Source: Vogesella sp. XCS3 (lineage in GTDB: Bacteria; Pseudomonadota; Gammaproteobacteria; Burkholderiales; Chromobacteriaceae). Taken from it: a stretch of 64,000 nucleotides of DNA. Below, one piece after another: positions 57,983 through 64,000 of the stretch. The notes under the pieces were generated by a model. The model was not told where the DNA came from, did no database searches, and saw nothing but the letters and a program-made list of their open reading frames with translations. The position numbers were made by a program, and so were the translations under genes. The stretch covers positions 929,501-993,500 of the forward strand of contig NZ_CP085530.1 in assembly GCF_020616155.1 (NCBI RefSeq), read 5' to 3'. Numbering within the stretch: position 1 is the stretch's first letter; the number at the start of each line of letters is the position of its first letter.

Positions 57983-60418
57983 ATGAACCCGACCTGCTTT
58001 CACTGCAGCCTGCCCATCCCCGCGGGGCAGGCTTTTCCTATCCGCTATCGCGAACGTACCGAACAAGCCTGCTGCGCCGGCTGCCAGGCGGTAGCGCAGA
58101 CCATTATCGACAGCGGCCTGGCCGACTACTACGAGCACCGCACCGCCGAGCAGCGCCAGGCCGAGCCCGTACCGGCCGAGCTGCTGCAGCAGATGCAGCT
58201 ATACGATAACGAAGCGCTGCAACACAGCTTTGTGCACGTGGAAGACGAGCACATCCGCGAGGCTTCGCTGATGCTGGAAGGCATCACCTGCGCCGCCTGC
58301 GTCTGGCTGAACGAGCACCACGTACGCAAGCTGCCGGGCGTGCTGTCGGTAGACATCAACTACGCCACCCATCGCGCCCGCGTGCGCTGGGACGTGCGCC
58401 AGCTCAAGCTCAGCCAGATTCTGGAAGCCATCAGCGCCATTGGCTACCGCGCCCACCCCTACGATGCCTCGCGCCAGGAAGCGCTGCACCAGAAAGAGCG
58501 CAAAACCGCGCTGAACCGGCTATGGGTGGCCGGCCTGTCCATGATGCAGGTGATGATGTACGCCTACCCGGTGTACATGGCGCCGGATGGCGAAATCGAA
58601 AGCCAGTGGCTGTGGATGCTGCACTGGTCCAGCTTTGTGCTCACGCTGCCGGTAGTGCTGTACTCGGCCATACCGTTTTACCGCGGCACCTGGCGCGACC
58701 TGAAGCGCGGCCGCGTCGGCATGGACACCCCCGTTACCATCGGCATTCTGACTGCCTTTCTGGCCAGCCTGTGGGCGCTGCTGAACAAGGTAGAGCACGG
58801 CGTGTACTTCGACTCGGTATCGATGTTCATCTTCCTGCTGCTGGGCGGCCGCTATCTGGAAAGCATGGCGCGGCGCAAAACCGGCGAAGCCACCGAAAAA
58901 CTGGTGAAGCTGATCCCGGCCTTTGCCCACGCGGTACCGGGTTGGCCGCAAGACCAGACCCAGCAGGAGGTGGCCGTCAGCCAACTGGCGGTGGGTGATG
59001 TGGTGCTGGTGAAACCGGGCGAAACCATCCCCTGCGACGGCGACATCCTGGAAGGCCACAGCAGCGTGGATGAAGCGCTGCTCACCGGCGAAAGCACGCC
59101 CATCAGCAAGCAGGCTGGCGACAGCGTGATTGCCGGTAGCGTGAACCAGGCCAGCCCGCTGCTGCTGCGCCTTAGCCGTACCGGCAGCGACACCCGCCTG
59201 GCCGGCATTGTGCGGCTGATGGATCAGGCGCTGGCGGAAAAGCCGCGCCTGGCCGAGCTGGCCGACCGCTACGCCGTGTGGTTTGTTACCGTACTGCTGC
59301 TGGCCGCCGCCGCCACCTATATCGGCTGGAGCCTGGCCGGCAGCCAGGAACACGCGCTATGGGTAACGGTGGCGGTACTGGTGGTGTCCTGCCCGTGCGC
59401 GCTGTCGCTGGCCACGCCGGCGGCGCTGACCGCTGCCACCGGCCACATGGCGCAGCTGGGCATCCTCACCACCCGCGGCCATGCGCTGGAAACGCTGGCG
59501 CGTATTAGCGATGTGGTATTCGACAAGACCGGCACCCTCACCCACGGCCGCATGCAACTGCTGGCCAGCCATGGCTTTAATCACCCGGACGCCGGGCAAG
59601 CGCTGGCCATGGCCGCCGCGCTGGAGCAAGGCTCCGAGCACCCTATCGCCCGCGCCCTGCTGCAAGCCGCGGAAGGCACCGCGCTACCCGCGTGCGGCCA
59701 ACGTAGCAACCAGCCTGGCCAGGGCATAGAAGCCGACATCGCCGGCCAGCGCTGGCGCCTGGGCCGCCCGGCTTTTGTGGCCGGGCTAAGCGGCAGCTTT
59801 AGCCTGCCGGACGAGCTGCCGGCCAGCGCCACCATCATCGCGCTGGGCGATGGCCGCGGCGTGGCCGCCGTGTTTGCCATTGGTGACCAGGTACGTGACG
59901 ACAGCGCGGCGCTGATCCGCGCCCTGCAAGCACGTGGCCTGCGCGTCCACCTGCTGTCTGGCGACGCCGACAAGGCGGTGGCCAGCCTGGCGTCACAACT
60001 GCACATTGCCGATTACCGCGCCGCCGCCACGCCGGAAGACAAGCTGGCGTATGTCAGCCAGCTACAGCAAGGCGGTGCACGCGTACTGATGGTGGGCGAC
60101 GGTGTAAACGATGCGCCGGTACTGGCGCGCGCCGACGTGTCGCTGGCCATGGGTGGCGGCACTGACGTGGCACGCGCCAGCGGCGACATGGTACTGATGG
60201 GCGACGAGCTGGGCCGCCTGCCGCAGGCACTGGGCCTGGCCGCGCGCAGCATGCACATCATCCGCCAGAACCTGGCGTGGGCCGCGTTGTACAATCTGGT
60301 GGCGCTGCCGCTGGCCATGGCCGGCTGGGTCACGCCCTGGCTTGCCAGCCTGGGCATGGCGCTCAGCTCGCTGCTGGTAGTGAGCAATGCCCTGCGCCTG
60401 ACCAAACGGAGTAAGTAA
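57983..60418 (+). CDS. ccoI: Copper-transporting P1B-ATPase CcoI/FixI
   Basis: 811 residues. N-terminal Cys-rich region (CFHCSLPIPAGQAFPI, CCAGCQAVAQTI) then a heavy-metal-associated domain with GITCAAC near 100; eight membrane helices; LTGESTPISKQAGD actuator; CPC in VVSCPCALSLATP near 469; DKTGTLTHG phosphorylation site near 513; GDGVNDAPVLARADV. It exports copper for assembly of cbb3 oxidase. Followed by overlapping ccoS. Confidence 0.95.
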   Translation: MNPTCFHCSLPIPAGQAFPIRYRERTEQACCAGCQAVAQTIIDSGLADYYEHRTAEQRQAEPVPAELLQQMQLYDNEALQHSFVHVEDEHIREASLMLEGITCAACVWLNEHHVRKLPGVLSVDINYATHRARVRWDVRQLKLSQILEAISAIGYRAHPYDASRQEALHQKERKTALNRLWVAGLSMMQVMMYAYPVYMAPDGEIESQWLWMLHWSSFVLTLPVVLYSAIPFYRGTWRDLKRGRVGMDTPVTIGILTAFLASLWALLNKVEHGVYFDSVSMFIFLLLGGRYLESMARRKTGEATEKLVKLIPAFAHAVPGWPQDQTQQEVAVSQLAVGDVVLVKPGETIPCDGDILEGHSSVDEALLTGESTPISKQAGDSVIAGSVNQASPLLLRLSRTGSDTRLAGIVRLMDQALAEKPRLAELADRYAVWFVTVLLLAAAATYIGWSLAGSQEHALWVTVAVLVVSCPCALSLATPAALTAATGHMAQLGILTTRGHALETLARISDVVFDKTGTLTHGRMQLLASHGFNHPDAGQALAMAAALEQGSEHPIARALLQAAEGTALPACGQRSNQPGQGIEADIAGQRWRLGRPAFVAGLSGSFSLPDELPASATIIALGDGRGVAAVFAIGDQVRDDSAALIRALQARGLRVHLLSGDADKAVASLASQLHIADYRAAATPEDKLAYVSQLQQGGARVLMVGDGVNDAPVLARADVSLAMGGGTDVARASGDMVLMGDELGRLPQALGLAARSMHIIRQNLAWAALYNLVALPLAMAGWVTPWLASLGMALSSLLVVSNALRLTKRSK

Positions 60419-60591
60419 TGGAAAGCCTGTACCTGTTGATTCCCATGAGCATCGTGCTGGTGTTCTTTATCGGCCTGCTGTTCTGGTGGTCTACCCGCTC
60501 CGGCCAGTTTGACGACCTGGAAGGCCCTGCCCACCGCATCCTGATGGATGACGACGACAGCCAGCGCGACACACCCAAGCAGCAGGACTAA
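60418..60591 (+). CDS. ccoS: cbb3 oxidase maturation protein CcoS
   Basis: 57 residues, missed by 60-residue cut-offs. MESLYLLIPMSIVLVFFIGL is the membrane helix; FWWSTRSGQFDDLEGPAHRI is the family signature. Its ATG overlaps the ccoI stop (TAATG). Needed for cofactor insertion into cbb3 oxidase. It converges with the kinase gene and overlaps it by four bases. Confidence 0.95.
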   Translation: MESLYLLIPMSIVLVFFIGLLFWWSTRSGQFDDLEGPAHRILMDDDDSQRDTPKQQD

Positions 60592-61889
60592 CCCGCCTGC
60601 GGGCAGGCGGCCGGTGCCATTGCGGGCACAGCGGCCATGGGCTGCCCGGCGACAAAGGGCAGCTGCACGATAAAGCAGGCACCGTGCGTAGCGGCCTCCA
60701 GCCGTATCTGCCCGCCGTGCGCCTGGGCAATGCGGCGGCAGATCGCCAGCCCCAGCCCCGCGTGGCCACTATCCTGCCCCAGGCTACCCTGCTCGAACGC
60801 TTCAAATATCCGCTCTGCTTCCGTGGCAGGCACCCCGGGGCCTTCGTCCCGCACCATCAGCTGCAAACACGTCTCCAGGCGGTCTATCTGGAGCTCGATC
60901 GCCCCGCCCTGCGGTGAAAAACGGATGGCATTGCCCAGCAATTGCCCCAGCAGCTGCATCAGGCTGCCATGATCGGCCACCAGGCGTGGCAAGGGGTGGC
61001 TGCTTACGCGTATTTGCAGCTCGCGCGGCTGCCATGCCGGCTCGTGCTGGCTGACGCAGTCTTCTACCAGCTGGCGCATATTCAGGCTTTGCCAGTGAAA
61101 CGGCCGTCGCCCTGCATCCAGCGCGGCCAGGTCAATCAACCCGTTCAGCTGATAGGAAAGCCGCTGGCCGTTCTCGCCAATCGCCGCCAGGTGTGCGGCC
61201 ACGCGCTGGGTGTCGCCACGCGCCAGCTTGAGCCTGGCCATCTCGGCAAAATTCAGTATGCCGTGCAGCGGGGTCAGCAGCTCGTGCGAGACATTCGCCA
61301 ACAGCCGGTTTTTGGCCTGGCAGGCATGCTCGGCCGCCAGCTTGGCGTCGATCAGCGCCAGCGCCTGCTCAGCCAGCGACTGCCCCATATCGGCCTGCCC
61401 CTGACGCAGCGTGGCCTGTAGCTGCTGGCTATCCGACACGTCCCGCCCCGTGCCGCGGTAACCGGCCAGCTGCCCGGCAGCGTCGAACCAGGGCAAGGCA
61501 CTGAGCGAAATATGGCGCTGCACACCATCGGGGCAGTCCAGCAAAAACACCTGGTTGCGAAAAGGCTGGCCAGCGGCAAACAACGTGGCCAGACGGCTAT
61601 GGCTATCCGGCGAGCCCTGTACTGCCTGCAGCGCAGACCAGTGCAAGCCGTGCAGTGACGCCGGGGCAAACCCCAGCAAGGGCTGCAGCGCCGCGGAACA
61701 GCGCACGATGCGACCGGCGCCGTCCAGCTCCCAGAACCAGTCGCTGGCAATGGTCAGAAAATCCTGCAACACCTGCCGCTGCTGTACTGCGGCCAACTGC
61801 ATGCCACGCATGCGCTGCCGTAAGCGCACCATGGCAAGGAGTAAAGCAATGCAACAAAGCGCAGCGCAAAAAAACGCAAGAACCAACAT
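60588..61889 (-). CDS. Membrane-anchored PAS sensor histidine kinase
   Basis: 433 residues. One N-terminal helix (VLAFFCAALCCIALLLAMVR), a PAS domain near 45-160, HisKA with His in LLANVSHELLTPLHGILNFA near 205, and HATPase: NAIRFSPQGG (N box), DEGPGVP (G1), GHAGLGLAICRRIAQAHGG (G2). It probably autophosphorylates on His and passes phosphate to a response regulator encoded elsewhere. No receiver domain or partner gene is seen here. Confidence 0.92.
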   Translation of the reverse strand: MLVLAFFCAALCCIALLLAMVRLRQRMRGMQLAAVQQRQVLQDFLTIASDWFWELDGAGRIVRCSAALQPLLGFAPASLHGLHWSALQAVQGSPDSHSRLATLFAAGQPFRNQVFLLDCPDGVQRHISLSALPWFDAAGQLAGYRGTGRDVSDSQQLQATLRQGQADMGQSLAEQALALIDAKLAAEHACQAKNRLLANVSHELLTPLHGILNFAEMARLKLARGDTQRVAAHLAAIGENGQRLSYQLNGLIDLAALDAGRRPFHWQSLNMRQLVEDCVSQHEPAWQPRELQIRVSSHPLPRLVADHGSLMQLLGQLLGNAIRFSPQGGAIELQIDRLETCLQLMVRDEGPGVPATEAERIFEAFEQGSLGQDSGHAGLGLAICRRIAQAHGGQIRLEAATHGACFIVQLPFVAGQPMAAVPAMAPAACPQAG

Positions 61890-62209
61890 GGCCAGAACCT
61901 TTTCAGAGCGGAACCGGCAGGCTAACGCTGCCCATACGGAATATTTCGATATTATGCCACGCGGCTATCGCCCATAAATACCAACGCAGCCGAACGTTCA
62001 CCATTTTGGGCAACGCACCCACCCGGCAAGCACGCCAACCACATTAAACATTAGCAATCATATACTTACAAAAAGCCGCCAGCCCCGACAGCGTTGGCCG
62101 CATGATCAACGCTCCTGGCCGAGGCAAGCCAGGGCTCGATATGCACGCTTGATACAGCGTAAAATGGCAGTTATTCCGATTCCACTGCCCGCCAGCCATT
62201 AACCTGCAC
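61890..62209. other. Divergent intergenic region
   Basis: Separates the kinase and trkA, which point apart. It has one exact GTTGGCCGCA at 62093-62102 followed by ATGATC; the same GTTGGCCGCATGAT extension occurs at 56103. No gene or clear promoter pair identified. Confidence 0.5.
62093..62102 (-). repeat. TGCGGCCAAC motif, intergenic
   Basis: Exact copy in the kinase-trkA spacer, GTTGGCCGCA on the plus strand. Confidence 0.6.
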
Positions 62210-63580
62210 ATGAAAATACTGATTCTGGGCTGCGGCCAGGTCGGCGCCAGCGTCGCCGAAAACCTGGTAGATGAAGGTAACGACATCACCGTGGTAGACC
62301 AAGACCCCAACCTGCTGAAACTGCTGCAGGCCAAGCTGGATATCCGTACGGTAGCCGGCAATGCCGCCCTGCCCGGCATACTGCGCCAGGCCGGTGCCGA
62401 CGAGGCCGAAATGCTGCTGGCGCTGACCCGTAGCGACGAAACCAATCTGCTGGCCTGCGCGCTGGCACAGCGCCACTTCAATATCCCTACCCGCATCGCC
62501 CGCATCCGCGCTACCGACTACGTGGACGGCGACCTGCCTGTGCTGGAGCAGTTTGGCGTGGAGCACGCTATCTGCCCGGAGCAAATCGTGACCCAGAACC
62601 TGAAGCGCCTGCTGCAGTACCCGCGCGCGCTGCAGGTTATCGACTTTGCCGAAGGCAGTGCCCAGCTGGTGGTATCGCGTGCACAGCAAGGCGGCAAGCT
62701 GCTGGGCAAGCCGCTGCGCCAGCTGCGCGAGGACATGCCGGACACCGACTGCCGCATCTGCGCCATCTACCGCGACGACAGGCTGGTACAGCCCGATGGC
62801 AGCACGGTGATACAGGAAGGTGACGAAGTGTTTTTTGTGGCCGCGCGCGCCGACATCCCCACCATGCTGGCCGAGCTGCGCCCCAGCGAAAAGGCGGTAA
62901 AACGGGTGATGATCGCCGGTGGCGGCAATATCGGCTACCGCCTGGCGCGGCAGCTGGCCGACGACTACGAAGTCAAGATCATCGAATACCGCGCCGAGCG
63001 CGCGCGCTGGCTTGCAGAAAACCTGCCTGGCGTACTGGTGCTGCACGGCGAGGCCACCGACGAGGCGCTGCTGGAAGAAGAGAACATCGACGAGATGGAC
63101 GCTTTTTGCGCGCTGACCAACGACGACGAAGACAACCTGATGTCCACGCTGCTGGCCAAGCGCATGGGGGCGCGGCGTGTCATTGCGCTGGTCAACCGCG
63201 CCAGCTACGTGGACCTGCTGGAAGGTAACCGCATCGACATCGTCATTTCACCTTATCTGTCTACCATCGGTTCGATTCTGGCGCATCTGCGCCGCGGCGA
63301 CGTGGTAGCGGCGCACCCGGTACGGCGCGGCCGCGCCGAGGTGCTGGAGGTGATCATCCACGGCGACAGCCACAGCTCGCGCATGGTTGGCCGCCGCGTC
63401 GACGCGCTAGACCTGCCGCGCGGCTGCAGCATCAGCGCCATCATCCGCGACGGCCAGGTGCTGATGGCACACCACGACACCCTGCTGCAAGCCGAAGACC
63501 ACCTGATCATCTTCGTGCACGGCCGCCACCGCGTGAAACAAATCGAAAAACTGACACAAGTGAAACTGGGGTTCTTCTGA
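62210..63580 (+). CDS. trkA: Trk potassium uptake regulator TrkA
   Basis: 456 residues. Two Rossmann RCK units: MKILILGCGQVGASVAENLV with ITVVDQD near 30, and VMIAGGGNIGYRLARQLADD near 233, each followed by a TrkA-C domain (MADE-like ending DHLIIFVHGRHRVKQIEKL). It binds NAD(H)/ATP and gates the TrkH/G potassium channel from the cytoplasm. Two bases before the VOC gene, so co-transcribed. Confidence 0.95.
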   Translation: MKILILGCGQVGASVAENLVDEGNDITVVDQDPNLLKLLQAKLDIRTVAGNAALPGILRQAGADEAEMLLALTRSDETNLLACALAQRHFNIPTRIARIRATDYVDGDLPVLEQFGVEHAICPEQIVTQNLKRLLQYPRALQVIDFAEGSAQLVVSRAQQGGKLLGKPLRQLREDMPDTDCRICAIYRDDRLVQPDGSTVIQEGDEVFFVAARADIPTMLAELRPSEKAVKRVMIAGGGNIGYRLARQLADDYEVKIIEYRAERARWLAENLPGVLVLHGEATDEALLEEENIDEMDAFCALTNDDEDNLMSTLLAKRMGARRVIALVNRASYVDLLEGNRIDIVISPYLSTIGSILAHLRRGDVVAAHPVRRGRAEVLEVIIHGDSHSSRMVGRRVDALDLPRGCSISAIIRDGQVLMAHHDTLLQAEDHLIIFVHGRHRVKQIEKLTQVKLGFF

Positions 63581-63582
63581 GC

Positions 63583-63975
63583 ATGAGCATACGCGGCATC
63601 CACCACGTGGCCATTATTGCGGCCAACTATGCGCGCTCGCGCGACTTTTATCTGAACACCCTGGGCTTTACCCTGGTGTCAGAGCACTACCGTGCCGAGC
63701 GCGACTCCTGGAAACTGAACCTGGCGCTGCCGGATGGCTGCCAGATCGAGCTGTTCAGCTTTCCCAGCCCGCCACCCCGCCCCACCCGGCCAGAAGCCTG
63801 CGGGCTACGCCACCTGGCGCTGGCTACCACCGGTCTGGACGCCGACATCGCCCGCCTGACCAGCCTGGGTGTCACTTGCGAGCCGGTGCGCGTGGATGAG
63901 TACACCGACCGCCGCTTTACCTTCCTGGCCGACCCGGACGGGCTGCCGATCGAGCTGTACGAAGTGCCGGCATGA
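63583..63975 (+). CDS. VOC-family (glyoxalase-like) protein
   Basis: 130 residues. IHHVAIIAANYARSRDFYLN, CQIELFSFP, LRHLALATTGLDADIARLTS and FLADPDGLPIELYE give the H-E-H-E metal set of the vicinal oxygen chelate fold. Close to the GloA2/YaeR group; substrate unknown. Coupled to trkA before it and to the next gene by an ATGA overlap. Confidence 0.9.
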   Translation: MSIRGIHHVAIIAANYARSRDFYLNTLGFTLVSEHYRAERDSWKLNLALPDGCQIELFSFPSPPPRPTRPEACGLRHLALATTGLDADIARLTSLGVTCEPVRVDEYTDRRFTFLADPDGLPIELYEVPA

Positions 63976-64000
63976 GCAAGCTGCTACCCATCATCCACGT
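63972..64000 (+). CDS. Start of next gene, cut by window edge
   Basis: Opens MSKLLPIIH at an ATG overlapping the VOC stop. Too short to identify. Confidence 0.55.

Overview
The window reads as a piece of a GC-rich Gram-negative chromosome, most likely a betaproteobacterium of the Neisseriales/Chromobacteriaceae type. The grounds are the host genes (tyrS, pyk, ccoI-ccoS, trkA) and a tmRNA 3' end that resembles the Neisseria form. The genus is inference. Three blocks lie side by side.

1) About 1-37,870: most of a lambda-like siphophage prophage; its left end, where an integrase could lie, is outside the window. Leftward genes (rdgC, a DnaQ-like exonuclease, small proteins) come first, then an accessory zone (TerB-BRCT protein, secreted Excalibur protein, two HigB/HigA-type toxin-antitoxin pairs, small membrane proteins), then an immunity region with four HTH regulators, CII, an O-like initiator with internal iterons, DnaB, a YbcO-like nuclease, RusA and a Q-like regulator. 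A rightward late operon follows: HNH protein, terminase, HK97-type portal, ClpP-like protease and capsid, connectors, tail tube, G/GT chaperone with a programmed -1 frameshift, tape measure, M/L/K/J-like tail tip, fibre, holin, endolysin, Rz and nested Rz1. HicBA, a lipoprotein and a membrane coiled-coil protein are inserted as extra genes.

2) About 37,870-51,450: a P4-like integrated satellite or island abutting the prophage at the 3' end of tmRNA. It carries a tyrosine integrase, AlpA, a primase-helicase with iteron clusters, two small conserved proteins, an HTH regulator, a 45-residue protein and a 1655-residue single-chain Type ISP restriction-modification enzyme. Paired TGACGGTA arm-type sites at both ends support these limits.

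3) About 51,450-64,000: ordinary chromosome, with pyruvate kinase, cytochrome b561, tyrosyl-tRNA synthetase, a quinone oxidoreductase, ccoI-ccoS, a histidine kinase, trkA and a VOC-family protein. This block is studded with the 10-mer TGCGGCCAAC, also arranged as hairpins after pyk and tyrS. It behaves like a DNA-uptake-sequence type of repeat and is the most unexpected signal in the window.

The prophage and island appear to work as nested elements: the phage has a two-cluster operator system (OL-like and OR-like) and repressors without a visible self-cleavage domain, and the island next door brings a phage-restricting enzyme. All functions are read from sequence by eye; no database search was run.
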